Shown here piece by piece: positions 17,863-26,944 of a stretch of DNA of 64,000 nucleotides. Position 1 is the first letter of the stretch. Each line of letters opens with the position of its first letter. The stretch spans positions 496,001-560,000 of the forward strand of contig NZ_JAGFOA010000002.1 in assembly GCF_017592545.1 (NCBI RefSeq), written 5' to 3'. A program made the position numbers and the translations under genes. Origin of the DNA: Microbacterium stercoris (GTDB taxonomy: Bacteria > Actinomycetota > Actinomycetes > Actinomycetales > Microbacteriaceae). Below the pieces are notes generated by a model. It had not been told where the DNA came from. It saw only the letters and a program-made list of their open reading frames with translations, and ran no database searches.

Positions 17863-17870
17863 ACACGAGT
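17863..17870. promoter_or_regulatory. Half-site ACACGAGT, partner of the site at 17930
   Basis: ACACGAGT is the exact inverse of ACTCGTGT at 17930-17937. The pair flanks the divergent promoters with a centre distance of 67 bp, as expected for a regulator that could act on both directions. Confidence 0.4.
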
Positions 17871-17926
17871 AACCGAATGATGGGCAAGGCGTCTTTTAGG
17901 CCGCCTGCGAGCCCGAAAATTCATCG

Positions 17927-17937
17927 TTGACTCGTGT
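17927..17937 (+). promoter_or_regulatory. TTGACT promoter-like element with half-site ACTCGTGT
   Basis: TTGACT at 17927-17932 resembles a -35 element of the oxidoreductase gene. ACTCGTGT at 17930-17937 overlaps it and is the inverse of the half-site at 17863-17870. No clear -10 is visible before the ATG at 17963. Confidence 0.35.
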
Positions 17938-17962
17938 CACCGCTTGTGTCATCGTCATCGCC

Positions 17963-19165
17963 ATGACCTTTCGCATCGGCATCGTCGGCGCCGGCCAGTT
18001 CTCGGGCCATTTCGCCAAGCTCTTCCACGCTCACCCGCTGGTCTCGGAGATCTTCGTCACCGATGTGATCCCGGAACGCGCCGACGCGCTCGTGTCGGCG
18101 CAGGGGCTCGCGGGCACCCTGCCGAGCTTCGAGGCGATGCTCGAGAGCGACGTCGACGCGGTCGCGATCTTCACCCAGCGCTGGACCCACGGACCCCTCG
18201 TCGTCCAGGCTCTGCGCGCGGGCAAGCACGTGTACTCGGCCGTGCCGATGGCCACGGCCGTCACCGAGATCGAGGAGATCATCGCCGAGGTGACGCGCAC
18301 CGGCCTCGTCTACATGATGGGCGAGACCAGCCAGTACAACCCGGCCACGGTGTTCGCGCGGCAGCGCATGGCGGAGGGGGCCTTCGGGAGGGTGTTCTAC
18401 GCCGAGGGCGACTATGTGCACGACATGGATCTCGGCTTCTACGCCGCCTACCAGTTCTCGGGAGGCGAGGCGTGGAAGAGCACGGCGAGCTACCCGCCCA
18501 TGCTCTACCCCACGCACTCGGTGGGCGGCGTGCTCGGGGGCATCGGCGGCCGGGCGGTCAGCGTGAGCTGCATCGGCGTGCGCGATCAGCGCGGCGACGG
18601 GGTGTTCGACCGCGACGTGAGCATGTTCGACAACGACTTCTCGAACGCCACGGCCCTCTTCGAGCTCGAGGGCGGCGGATCCATGCGCATCAACGAGTTC
18701 CGCCGGGTCGGCTACCCCTCGCACCTCCGCGAGAGCCGCTTCCGCTTCTTCGGCACCGAGGGCAGCTTCGAGCAGCTCGTGGAGACCTCCGTGTGGCAGG
18801 ACAAGTCGGGCTTCACCGACGTGACCGAGCAGCTCGCGACGACCGCGAGCATCAGCCCGGACGACCCGTCGCTCGCCGACGTCGACCCCGCCCTGCGCGA
18901 TGCCTTCATCTCGGGCATGGCCCCGGTGCACGACGCCAGCCGCCTGCCCGCCGAGCTGCGGGGCATGCCCAACGGGCACGAGGGGAGTCACCACTTCCTC
19001 GTCGACGACTTCGCCAGGGCCGTGGAGTTCGGTGAGCTTCCCCCCGTGAATGCCTGGCAGGCCGCGCGCTACACCCTGCCGGGCATCATCGCGCACCAGT
19101 CGGCGCTGCGCGGCGGCGAGCGGCTGCCGATCCCGGACTTCGGAGACGCGCCCTCGCGTGAGTGA
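17963..19165 (+). CDS. Gfo/Idh/MocA-family oxidoreductase
   Basis: The 400-residue product begins with a Rossmann dinucleotide fold (RIGIVGAGQFSGHF at about 3-16, then the EKH-like segment AGKHVYSAVPMA, where the usual EKP is changed to SAVP). A C-terminal GFO-IDH-MocA domain of mixed strands follows. The family oxidises or reduces sugars, inositols and sugar derivatives with NAD(P). The ATG at 17963 places the Rossmann motif at the normal distance. It is divergent from a sugar ABC importer and followed by a LacI gene 21 bases on, so it probably acts on the imported sugar. The exact substrate is unknown. Confidence 0.88.
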   Translation: MTFRIGIVGAGQFSGHFAKLFHAHPLVSEIFVTDVIPERADALVSAQGLAGTLPSFEAMLESDVDAVAIFTQRWTHGPLVVQALRAGKHVYSAVPMATAVTEIEEIIAEVTRTGLVYMMGETSQYNPATVFARQRMAEGAFGRVFYAEGDYVHDMDLGFYAAYQFSGGEAWKSTASYPPMLYPTHSVGGVLGGIGGRAVSVSCIGVRDQRGDGVFDRDVSMFDNDFSNATALFELEGGGSMRINEFRRVGYPSHLRESRFRFFGTEGSFEQLVETSVWQDKSGFTDVTEQLATTASISPDDPSLADVDPALRDAFISGMAPVHDASRLPAELRGMPNGHEGSHHFLVDDFARAVEFGELPPVNAWQAARYTLPGIIAHQSALRGGERLPIPDFGDAPSRE

Positions 19166-19186
19166 GGTGCCCATCCGGCTCCTAGG

Positions 19187-20230
19187 ATGAACGGCGTGCC
19201 GAGCAGATCCGCCTCCTCCCGAACCGGCGTGACGCGCGACGACGTCGCCCGCCTCGCCGGGGTCAGCGCGGCGGCGGTCAGCTACGTCATCAACGGCACG
19301 AAGAAGCTCAGCCCCGAGACCGAGGAGCGCGTGGCCGACGCGATCCGCAAGCTGGGCTATCGCCCCAATCGCGCGGCCAGGGCCCTGCGGCTCGGATCGG
19401 CCGAGACGCTCGGCATCATCGTTCCCGATGCCACGAATCCCTTCTTCGCCGCGCTGACCCACGAGGTCGAGATCGCGGCGGGCCGCCGGGGCTACAGCAT
19501 GATCGCGGTCAACGCCGACGAGCTCGCCGCCGGGTACGACGCGCACCGGCTCGAGATGCTCGTGTCGCGAGGTGTCGACGGGGTGATCCTGTGCACCAGC
19601 CCGTCGCCGGACGACGCCGGGGTGCTCGAAGCGGCGGGGGTGCCGTACGTGACGCTGAATCAGCCGGGCACGGGCACGCGGCGCACCTCCGTGGGCGTCG
19701 ACCTGCGAGAGGGCGCGCGGATCGCCGTCGAGCATCTCGCGCAGCACGGCCACCGCACGATCGGACTCATCGCCGGCCTGTCGTCGGAGGGGGCACGCGA
19801 GGAGCGCGAGGCGGGTTGGCGGGCGGCCGTGCAGCAGCTGGGGGCGATGCCCGGTGCGCTGGAGTGGAGCCCGTTCACGCCCGCGGGCGGCTACGAGGCC
19901 GGGCTGCGTATGGTCGCCTCCGGTGAGCTGCCGCCCGCGCTGTTCGTGAGCTCGGATCAGCTCGCCAAGGGACTGCTGAAGGCCTTCCACGAACACGGTG
20001 TGCGCGTTCCGGAGGATGTGGCTCTCGTCGCCTTCGACGGCACCGAGGACGCGGAGTACTGCTGGCCGCCGCTGACGACGGTCGCGCAGCCCGTGGCCGC
20101 GATGGCCGAGGCGGCGATCGAGGCGCTGTTCGACGGGGAGGGCGCCGGCGCGACGCAGGTGTTCGCACCCGTGCTGGTGCGGAGGCAGTCGTGCGGCTGC
20201 CCGCGCGACCTGCCCGCTCAGTCCGGCTGA
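19187..20230 (+). CDS. LacI-family transcriptional regulator
   Basis: The 347-residue product has the LacI DNA-binding headpiece at about 15-65 (TRDDVARLAGVSAAAVSYVINGTKKLSPETEERV and YRPNRAARALR) and a periplasmic-binding-like effector domain (IIVPDATNPFFAALTHEVE, LFVSSDQLAKGLLKAFHEHGVRVPEDVALVAFDGTE). It is expected to repress the neighbouring oxidoreductase and sugar importer until a sugar binds. Its 3' end overlaps the 3' end of the convergent MFS gene by 13 bases, so no room for a separate terminator remains. Confidence 0.93.
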   Translation: MNGVPSRSASSRTGVTRDDVARLAGVSAAAVSYVINGTKKLSPETEERVADAIRKLGYRPNRAARALRLGSAETLGIIVPDATNPFFAALTHEVEIAAGRRGYSMIAVNADELAAGYDAHRLEMLVSRGVDGVILCTSPSPDDAGVLEAAGVPYVTLNQPGTGTRRTSVGVDLREGARIAVEHLAQHGHRTIGLIAGLSSEGAREEREAGWRAAVQQLGAMPGALEWSPFTPAGGYEAGLRMVASGELPPALFVSSDQLAKGLLKAFHEHGVRVPEDVALVAFDGTEDAEYCWPPLTTVAQPVAAMAEAAIEALFDGEGAGATQVFAPVLVRRQSCGCPRDLPAQSG

Positions 20231-21447
20231 GATCCGCCCCGAGTGGCGTCGGCGAGCCTCGCCGCCACGAGGCTCAGGACAGCCGCCCCGGCCATTCCCG
20301 CCGCGACCGGCACGGCGGTGTCGTCGCCCCAGAGCCCGCCGAAGGGCGAGGCCAGCGCACCGAGCGTGAACTGGAAGAGGCCGAGGGCTGCGGATCCGGA
20401 CCCGGGGGCGAACGCCGCGCGCCCGAGGGTGAGAGCCGAGGCATCCGACATGATCGCCGCGCAGCTCGCCGTGAACACGCACGTCAGGGGAACCCACGCG
20501 GCCAGGCCGAGGGCGCCGGTCGATGCGAGCACCAGCAGCGCACCCGCCGATCCGGCCGCCGCGACCTGTGCCGCTCGCAGCGTGCTGCGCGTGCCGAGCC
20601 GGCGCACGAGCATCGCGTTGATCCACGCGCCCGCGACGAACGACACGGATCCGGCGGCGAAGACCAGCGAGTAGGTCAACGGCGACGCCCCGAACACGTT
20701 CTGCACAACGAACGACGAAGACCCGATGTAGAGGATCAGCCCCGCATAGCCGAGTGCGAACGCGAGGCACAGGCACACGAACGCGCGATCCCGGATCAGC
20801 CGCCGCAGGTTCGCGACGAGTGGGCCGAGTCGCGCCGGGTGCCGTCGCTCCGGCGGCAGCGTCTCGGGCAGGGCCACCGCGGCCACCACGAGCATGGCCA
20901 CCGCCACGAGGGCGAGCCCGAGAAGCGCCGCACGCCACCCGCCCCACGTCGTCAGCAGCGCTCCCAGCGGGCTGCCGAGCACCGGGCCGAGGCCCATCGT
21001 GGCGATGAGGACGCTGATGCCCCGGGCGGCTCGCTCGCCCGTGGCGAGGTCGGCGACGATCGCCCGCGCGAGTGCGGCGCCGGCCGATCCGCACAGGCCC
21101 TGCACCAGGCGCAGCGCCACCACCCATTCCAGCGACGGCGCCGCGGCCGCCGCGAAGCCGGCGAGTGCGAAGAGCGAGAACGCCGTGAGCAGCGTGCGGC
21201 GTCGGCCGAGGGCGTCCGAGACGGTGCCGATGGCGAACTGACCGAGCGCCGATCCTGCGAGGTAGGCGGTGAGCGTCAGCTGCACCGCCGCGGCCGTCGC
21301 GCCGAAGTCGGCCTGGAGATCCGGGAAGGCGGGCAGGTAGAGATCGGTGGACAGCGCCCCGGCCATGCCGACGAAGCCGAGCGCCGCCAGGCGGCCGCGC
21401 GTGAGCCGGTCGGCGGCCGGGGCGGGGTCAGCCGACGCGGGCCTCAT
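20218..21447 (-). CDS. Bcr/CflA-like MFS efflux transporter
   Basis: The 409-residue product has about 12 hydrophobic helices and the MFS loop motif GTVSDALGRRRTLL after helix 2. The first helix carries STDLYLPAFPDLQADF, a hallmark of Bcr/CflA drug and sulfonamide exporters. The ATG at 21447 overlaps the end of the upstream ATPase gene by 20 bases, which suggests it is the last gene of the nitrate/sulfonate-type ABC operon; a start a few codons later is possible. The export substrate is unknown. Confidence 0.88.
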   Translation of the reverse strand: MRPASADPAPAADRLTRGRLAALGFVGMAGALSTDLYLPAFPDLQADFGATAAAVQLTLTAYLAGSALGQFAIGTVSDALGRRRTLLTAFSLFALAGFAAAAAPSLEWVVALRLVQGLCGSAGAALARAIVADLATGERAARGISVLIATMGLGPVLGSPLGALLTTWGGWRAALLGLALVAVAMLVVAAVALPETLPPERRHPARLGPLVANLRRLIRDRAFVCLCLAFALGYAGLILYIGSSSFVVQNVFGASPLTYSLVFAAGSVSFVAGAWINAMLVRRLGTRSTLRAAQVAAAGSAGALLVLASTGALGLAAWVPLTCVFTASCAAIMSDASALTLGRAAFAPGSGSAALGLFQFTLGALASPFGGLWGDDTAVPVAAGMAGAAVLSLVAARLADATRGGSQPD

Positions 21448-22288
21448 CGGGCCGGAAGCCGCGCTTGGCCAGCTGGATCTGCTCGTACACGTGATGGCGC
21501 AGCTCGGTGAACCGCGGAAGCGCACGCGTCTCCAGCTGATCGCGCTGGGCCGGCAGGTCGATCGTCAGGTCCTCCTGGATCACCGTGGGCGAGGACGACA
21601 GGATGATCACGCGGGAGGCGAGATACACCGACTCGTCGATGTCGTGCGTGACGAACAGCACGGTCACCCCGAGTCGCTCCCGGATCGAGCGCACGAGGTC
21701 CTCGAGGTCGGCGCGGGTCTGCGCGTCGACGGCCGCGAACGGCTCGTCCATCAGCAGCACCTCGGGCTGGTACGCGATCGCACGGGCGATCGCCACGCGC
21801 TGCTGCATGCCGCCCGACAGCTGCCAGGGGTACGACTTCGGCACATGCGCGAGCCCCACGCTCTCGAGCGCCTCGGCGACGAGCTCGGCGCGGCGCGCCT
21901 TCGGCACCCCGGCGTTCTTCAGCGGCAGCTCCACGTTCTCGGCGACCCGCAGCCAGGGGAACAGCGATCGGCCGTACTCCTGGAAGACGACCGCCATCTT
22001 CTTGGGCGGTCCCGTGACCTTCTTCCCATCGAGCACGATCTCGCCATTCGTCGGCTCGAGCAGGCCCGCGATGCACTTGAGCAGCGTCGTCTTGCCCGAT
22101 CCGGAGGGGCCGACCAGGCACGTGAGCTCGTTGCGGCCGAGATCGAAGGTCAGATCGCGCACCGCCTCGATGTCGCCGCTGTCGGTCTCGTAGACCTTCC
22201 TCAGGCCGCGCACCGAGAGCAGCGTCTGCTCGGGCGGGAGCGTGCGTCCGCGACCGGCGGCGGGGAGCGAGTCGTTCTCAGGAGGCAT
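21428..22288 (-). CDS. ABC transporter ATP-binding protein (SsuB/TauB type)
   Basis: The 286-residue ATPase has Walker A GPSGSGKTT, the signature LSGGMQQR, Walker B VLLMDEPFAAVD, and the H-loop VTHDIDE. The FQEYGRSLFPWLRVAENVELPL segment is typical of nitrate/sulfonate/taurine importers. It powers uptake through the two permeases encoded upstream and overlaps the second by 11 bases. Confidence 0.93.
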   Translation of the reverse strand: MPPENDSLPAAGRGRTLPPEQTLLSVRGLRKVYETDSGDIEAVRDLTFDLGRNELTCLVGPSGSGKTTLLKCIAGLLEPTNGEIVLDGKKVTGPPKKMAVVFQEYGRSLFPWLRVAENVELPLKNAGVPKARRAELVAEALESVGLAHVPKSYPWQLSGGMQQRVAIARAIAYQPEVLLMDEPFAAVDAQTRADLEDLVRSIRERLGVTVLFVTHDIDESVYLASRVIILSSSPTVIQEDLTIDLPAQRDQLETRALPRFTELRHHVYEQIQLAKRGFRPDEARVG

Positions 22289-23057
22289 TCTGCAGATCCT
22301 TCAGTCCGTGGTACCAGCGCAGGACGCGGCGCTCGACGAGCTTGAACAGCAGCGACACCGCGAATCCGATCAGTCCCAGAAGCAGAATGCCGGCCCACAT
22401 CTGGGGCACCGCGAAGCTGCGCTGGAACTGGATGATGGAGAACCCGAGGCCCGACGACGAGAAGAACATCTCGCTGATCACCATGAGGATGATGCCGACG
22501 GGCAGGCTCTGCCGCACGCCCGCCAGGATCTGCGGGGCGGCGGAGGGGAGGATCTGGTACCGCACGCGGCTGAGACCGTGGATCCCGTAGGAGCGGCTCG
22601 TCTCGGTCTGCACCGAGTCGGCCGCGCGCACACCCTCGACCGTGTTGAGCAGCACGGGCCAGATCGCGCCGATCACGATGACCGCGATCTTCATCTCGTC
22701 GCCCACGCCCGCCAGCAGTCCCAGGATGGGGATGAGCACGGGTGGCGGGGTCGCGCGGAAGAACTCGAACACGGGCTCGGTGAACGCGCGCAGGCCCGAG
22801 CTGAGCCCCACGAGGAGTCCGATCAGCACCCCGAGCACGATGGCCAGCGCCGTGCCCGCCGCGAACCGTCCGAGGCTGGGCAGCACGTCGGAGACGAACC
22901 GGTCGCCGATCCAGGTCTCGAAGAACTCGGTGATCAGCGGCACGGGCTTCGGCACGAAGATGCTCGTGGTGCCGAGGGTGGCGAGCCACCAGATCAGGAT
23001 CAGGATGATCGGCAGGCCGAGCGCGTAGGCGAGGGAGAGGAGCGTGCGGCGCATCAT
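22278..23057 (-). CDS. ABC transporter permease (SsuC/TauC type), second of two
   Basis: The 259-residue membrane protein has five to six helices and an EAA-like loop (TETSRSYGIHGLSRVRYQILPSAAPQIL). The start at 23057 (ATGA) overlaps the stop of the first permease gene by 4 bases, so the two are translationally coupled. Two different permeases in one operon suggest a heterodimeric pore. Confidence 0.92.
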   Translation of the reverse strand: MMRRTLLSLAYALGLPIILILIWWLATLGTTSIFVPKPVPLITEFFETWIGDRFVSDVLPSLGRFAAGTALAIVLGVLIGLLVGLSSGLRAFTEPVFEFFRATPPPVLIPILGLLAGVGDEMKIAVIVIGAIWPVLLNTVEGVRAADSVQTETSRSYGIHGLSRVRYQILPSAAPQILAGVRQSLPVGIILMVISEMFFSSSGLGFSIIQFQRSFAVPQMWAGILLLGLIGFAVSLLFKLVERRVLRWYHGLKDLQNAS

Positions 23058-23896
23058 GCCTCCCCGCGCACCGACTGGTGCCACGACAGCAGGCGACGCT
23101 CGGCGGCGCGCACGGCGAGGTTGATGGCGACGCCCAGCAGTCCCGTCAGCAGGACGAGCGCGTAGGTCGACGCGTACAGGCCTGCCTGCTGGGCGAGCGC
23201 GATCTGATTGCCGAGGCCGGGGGTGCCGATGACGAGCTCGGCCGTGACCGCCAGGATCAGCGCGACCGCCGCCGCGAGCCGCAGGCCCGTGAGCAGGTAG
23301 GGGAGCATCGTCGGGAACACCACGTCGCGCACCCGCTGCGCCCACGAGAAGCCGTAGCTGCGCGCGGTGCTCATCGCGACCGAGTCGACGTCGGCGACGC
23401 CGTAGAGCACCTGGATGAAGATCTGCCAGAACGCCCCGTAGGTGATGATGAGCAGGCTCTGCTGGAGCGGCACCCCGAACGCCAGCACCGCGAGCGGGAT
23501 GAGCCCCACCGAGGGGATGGGGCGCAGGAACTCGACCGTCGACCGCGTCGCCTTCGTGAGGAACGGCGAGAGGCCGATCACCACGCCGAGCGGCGCCGCG
23601 AGCGCGAGCGCGAGCAGCATGCCCAGCGCCCAGGACAGCACGGTCTGGCCGAAGGCGACCCAGGTGCCGGTGAGCGCGGCGTTGGATGCGAAGGTGGCGA
23701 GCACCTCGGTGGCCGGGGGCAGGTTCGTGGGATCCACCAACCCGGTTCGCGAGGCGAGCTCCCATGCGAGCAGGAAGACGACGACGCCGGCGAGGCCCAG
23801 CAGCAGGTTGCGCGGCCGGAGCCGGCGCCTCCTGCTGCGGGCCTGCGCGACGGCCACCGCGCGGGTGATCGTGTCGTGCGGGGACAGAGCGGTCAT
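23054..23896 (-). CDS. ABC transporter permease (SsuC/TauC type), first of two
   Basis: The 280-residue protein begins with a basic cytoplasmic tail and has about six helices with an EAA-like loop (MSTARSYGFSWAQRVRDVVFPTMLPYLL). The ATG at 23896 lies 17 bases after the stop of the binding-protein gene. It belongs to the leftward operon binding protein, permease, permease, ATPase, MFS. Confidence 0.92.
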   Translation of the reverse strand: MTALSPHDTITRAVAVAQARSRRRRLRPRNLLLGLAGVVVFLLAWELASRTGLVDPTNLPPATEVLATFASNAALTGTWVAFGQTVLSWALGMLLALALAAPLGVVIGLSPFLTKATRSTVEFLRPIPSVGLIPLAVLAFGVPLQQSLLIITYGAFWQIFIQVLYGVADVDSVAMSTARSYGFSWAQRVRDVVFPTMLPYLLTGLRLAAAVALILAVTAELVIGTPGLGNQIALAQQAGLYASTYALVLLTGLLGVAINLAVRAAERRLLSWHQSVRGEA

Positions 23897-23913
23897 CGGC
23901 GCGGAGATCGTGC

Positions 23914-24921
23914 TCAGGGGATGATGACGGTGCCGAGGTCCGGCGCGGTCTCGAGGAAGCCGAACTCGAGGGCGACGTCGCTCAGATCCGTGATGAGCTG
24001 CGGGTCGAGCTCGCCGTCGAGGCGCTCGAGACGCAGGTTCGCGGCTGCCGCCTCGGGCATGCCGGTGAACTCGGCGATCGTCTGGCCGAAGCCCTCGCGG
24101 TCGTCGGTGGCGGCCTTGAGCGTGTCGGCGACGGCCTCGCGCCACAGGGACACGAGCTCGGCGTCCTCGGCGACGGCGCCGGAGGTGAAGGTCACCATCG
24201 TGGGCAGGCCCGGGATCGCGTTCTGGTTCGGGTAGCCGACGACGCTGTACTTGTCGGGCGCCGCGAGAGCCATCGAGAGGAACGGCTCGGGGATCCAGAC
24301 GGCGTCGACGTTGCCGGCGTCGAGCTGCGCGAGGGCGTCGGGGAAGGCGATCTCGATGTACTCGACGGCAGCGGGGTCGCCGCCGTCCTCCTTGACCGAG
24401 GCGCCGATCGTCAGGTCGCCCTGGGTCTTGACCGCGTTGACCGACACGCTGTGTCCGGCCAGATCCTTCCAGGACGTGATGCCGCTGTCGGCGCGGGTGA
24501 CGACCGCGTTGATGTCGTCGCCCTCGGCGAGCGAGAACGAGTAGCCGGAGGCGATGCGCACATCGACCCCCTGGCTGGCGGCCGTCAGCACGGACAGCGG
24601 GTTGCCGACGCCGAAGTCGATCTGGCCGGTCGAGACGGCGGGCAGCATGGCCGCGCCGCCCTGGGCGATCTGGGTCGTGACGTCGAGGCCGTGCTCCTCG
24701 AAGATGCCCTCGTCGATTCCGTACTGCACGGCGGCGGCGGGGGCGATGGAGAGCAGACCGACCGTGATCGGCGTGAGCTCTCCGCCGCCCTCGGCGGGGG
24801 CCGTGTCAGCGGGGGCGGTGTCAGCCGGGCCGCTGGGCGAGCCGCTGGCGCAGGCGGTGAGGGCGAGGAGGGCGGCGGCCGCAAGAGCGGCGGCGGACAG
24901 AAGACGGGTGCGGGGGGACAT
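23914..24921 (-). CDS. ABC transporter substrate-binding lipoprotein (NMT1/SsuA-like)
   Basis: The 335-residue product has a lipoprotein signal (lipobox LTAC, cysteine near residue 24), a Pro/Ala-rich linker and an NMT1/SsuA-like fold (SIAPAAAVQYGIDEGIFEEHGLDV, GQIDFGVGNPLSVLTAASQG, VDAVWIPEPFLSMA). This family binds nitrate, alkanesulfonates, taurine or thiamine precursors; which one applies here cannot be told. The ATG at 24921 has AAAGGAG 12 bases upstream. A promoter is visible at 24979-25007. Confidence 0.92.
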   Translation of the reverse strand: MSPRTRLLSAAALAAAALLALTACASGSPSGPADTAPADTAPAEGGGELTPITVGLLSIAPAAAVQYGIDEGIFEEHGLDVTTQIAQGGAAMLPAVSTGQIDFGVGNPLSVLTAASQGVDVRIASGYSFSLAEGDDINAVVTRADSGITSWKDLAGHSVSVNAVKTQGDLTIGASVKEDGGDPAAVEYIEIAFPDALAQLDAGNVDAVWIPEPFLSMALAAPDKYSVVGYPNQNAIPGLPTMVTFTSGAVAEDAELVSLWREAVADTLKAATDDREGFGQTIAEFTGMPEAAAANLRLERLDGELDPQLITDLSDVALEFGFLETAPDLGTVIIP

Positions 24922-24978
24922 GGTGCTCAGCGACTCCTTTGTGACTGAGGAACGCCGACGGGCGCGGCGATTGAGCCC

Positions 24979-25007
24979 AGTGAACACCGAATCATTGAAA
25001 CCGTCAA
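24979..25007 (-). promoter_or_regulatory. Promoter of the sulfonate/nitrate-type ABC operon
   Basis: Read leftward, TTGACG (25007-25002) and TTCACT (24984-24979) are separated by 17 bases, about 58 bases before the ATG at 24921. Confidence 0.5.
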
Positions 25008-25048
25008 TGGTTGCCATTCTCACCGAGCCAGTGCAGACTGCTCATGAA

Positions 25049-25065
25049 TATCATCCCGAATGATA
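25049..25065. promoter_or_regulatory. 17-bp palindrome upstream of the amino-acid importer operon
   Basis: TATCAT-5-ATGATA is a perfect inverted repeat 60 bases before the first gene. Together with GATACT (25062-25067), which could be a -10 element, it looks like an operator. The binding protein is unknown. Confidence 0.5.
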
Positions 25066-25124
25066 CTTTCGGGCGCACGGCGTTGTGCTGCCCGACCCCC
25101 TCGCACATCGATGTGGAGATCGTC

Positions 25125-26030
25125 ATGAAGCTCAGCAAGCTCGCGCTGGCGGCGTCGGCCGCCCTGACCGCGCTGCTCCTCGGGTCGTGCTCGTCCAGCC
25201 CGGCCGCCCCGGAGCAGCCGGAAGGCGGCGAGGCCGACGCACAGGCCCCCGCCTACGACCTTCTGCCCCAGGAGATCAAGGACGAGGGCGTCATCACCAT
25301 CGCCGGAGACACGCACCCGCCTTACCGCACCATCGAGGAGGGCGGGGAGATCACGGGCATCGACCCGGACATCCAGAAGGCCCTGTCGGAGCAGCTCGGA
25401 GTGCCGTTCGAGATCAGCACCTCCTCCGGGCTCGACGCCATGCTCTCGGGCATGCTCTCCGGCCGCTACGACGCCTTCAACGGCCCCGTCCGCACCACCG
25501 AGGAGCGCGAGGCCGAGTTCGACGCGGTGGTCTGGATGACGACCCGCACGTCCTACGTCTACCTGGCGGAGCGATCCGACGAGCTGAGCGATCCCGAGGC
25601 GGTGTGCGGCGCGCGTGTCGCGGGCGTGACGGGCTCGGTCACCGAGAGCCAGCTCGCGCGCTACGCCGAGTGGTGCGCGCAGCAGGGGCTCGAGGCGCCG
25701 GAGTTCGTGGGGCTCGAGGACACCAACTCGACCTACCTCGCGGTCAACTCCGATCGCGCCGACTATGCCGGCACCACTCAGACGGCCGCGATGGACCTCC
25801 AGTCGGCCAAGCCCGACACCTACGAGTTCGTTGTGCAGTCGGACGAGCAGGGCGCCGGGATCGACCAGCTCGCGATGTTCATGCCGAAGGACAACGAGCT
25901 CGCGCCGGCGATGCTCGCGGCGTTCCAGGGCATCTTCGACAACGGCGAGTACGAGCGGATCATGACCGAGTGGAACCTCACCGACGTCATGGTCGAGGAG
26001 CCCGTGCTCAACCCCATGACCGCAGGATGA
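25125..26030 (+). CDS. Amino-acid ABC transporter substrate-binding lipoprotein
   Basis: The 301-residue product has a lipoprotein signal (lipobox LGSC near residue 22) and a family-3 solute-binding fold (ITIAGDTHPPYRTIEEGGEITGIDPDIQKALSEQLGV, GRYDAFNGPVRTTEEREAEFD). It captures an amino acid or related polar compound. The ATG at 25125 follows GGAG at 25115-25118. The stop overlaps the permease start (ATGA). It opens an eight-gene run that continues to 33633, which ties the transported compound to the CoA-transferase and dehydratase-like genes. Confidence 0.92.
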   Translation: MKLSKLALAASAALTALLLGSCSSSPAAPEQPEGGEADAQAPAYDLLPQEIKDEGVITIAGDTHPPYRTIEEGGEITGIDPDIQKALSEQLGVPFEISTSSGLDAMLSGMLSGRYDAFNGPVRTTEEREAEFDAVVWMTTRTSYVYLAERSDELSDPEAVCGARVAGVTGSVTESQLARYAEWCAQQGLEAPEFVGLEDTNSTYLAVNSDRADYAGTTQTAAMDLQSAKPDTYEFVVQSDEQGAGIDQLAMFMPKDNELAPAMLAAFQGIFDNGEYERIMTEWNLTDVMVEEPVLNPMTAG

Positions 26031-26944
26031 CCGGCGCGCTTGTGATGACCACCACCCAGGCCCCGCCCGACATCGATGTGGCCACCGCCCGCAACCGCCT
26101 GCGACCGGCGCGGATCCTCGGTGGAGCGATCCTGCTGCTCGTCCTCCTGGGTGTGCTGTGGTTCCTGGTCAGCAACGAGCGCTTCGAATGGGACGTCGTC
26201 GCCGAGTACCTGTTCAATCCCAGCGTCCTGGTGGGCCTCGGGATGAGCATCCTCCTCACCGTGGTGGGCATGGTGCTCGGCTCGGTGCTCGGCACCGTGC
26301 TGGCCGCCGGACAGCTGTCGGACTTCTGGCCGGTCAGGGCCGCGTGCGTGGCCTTCGTGGGCGTCTTCCGCGGCATCCCTCCGCTCGTCCAGCTGATCTT
26401 CTGGTTCAACCTCGCCTACCTGCTGCCGCGCATCTCGGTCGGGGTGCCGTTCGGCCCCGAGCTGTTCAGCTGGTCGACGAACGACCTCATCACCCCGCTC
26501 ACGGCGGCGATCATCGGGCTCTCGCTGCACGAGGCCGCCTACATGGCGGAGATCATTCGGGCGGGCATCCTGTCGGTGGAGCAGGGGCAGCGCGACGCCG
26601 CCGCCGCGATGGGGTTCAGCAGGTGGCACACCTTCAGCCGCATCGTGCTGCCGCAGGCGATGCGCGTGATCATCCCGCCCACCGGCTCGCAGGTGATCGC
26701 CCTGCTGAAGGGGACATCGCTCGTCAGCGTCATCGCGATGGGCGACCTGCTCCATGCCGTGCAGGTGATCTACAACCGCACCTACGAGGTCGTGCCGATG
26801 CTCATCGTGGCGGTGATCTGGTACCTGGTCGTCGTGACGGTGCTGACCGTCGTCCAACGCCGTGTCGAAGAGCACTTCGGCCGGGGAAACGCCCGCGTGG
26901 CCGCTCGCCGGCCCGCCCGCCGCGCGAAGGAGGCGCTGTCATGA
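26027..26944 (+). CDS. Amino-acid ABC transporter permease
   Basis: The 305-residue membrane protein has about five helices and the polar-amino-acid permease signature (GVFRGIPPLVQLIFWF, then the EAA loop DAAAAMGFSRWHTFSRIVLPQAMRVIIPP). The ATG at 26027 overlaps the binding-protein stop; an alternative ATG at 26045 would drop six residues. Only one permease gene is present, so the pore is probably a homodimer. Confidence 0.92.
   Translation: MTGALVMTTTQAPPDIDVATARNRLRPARILGGAILLLVLLGVLWFLVSNERFEWDVVAEYLFNPSVLVGLGMSILLTVVGMVLGSVLGTVLAAGQLSDFWPVRAACVAFVGVFRGIPPLVQLIFWFNLAYLLPRISVGVPFGPELFSWSTNDLITPLTAAIIGLSLHEAAYMAEIIRAGILSVEQGQRDAAAAMGFSRWHTFSRIVLPQAMRVIIPPTGSQVIALLKGTSLVSVIAMGDLLHAVQVIYNRTYEVVPMLIVAVIWYLVVVTVLTVVQRRVEEHFGRGNARVAARRPARRAKEALS

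Noticed and set aside
17921..21127. A 1068-residue leftward frame
   Set aside because: It runs antisense through the oxidoreductase and LacI genes and has no recognisable domain.
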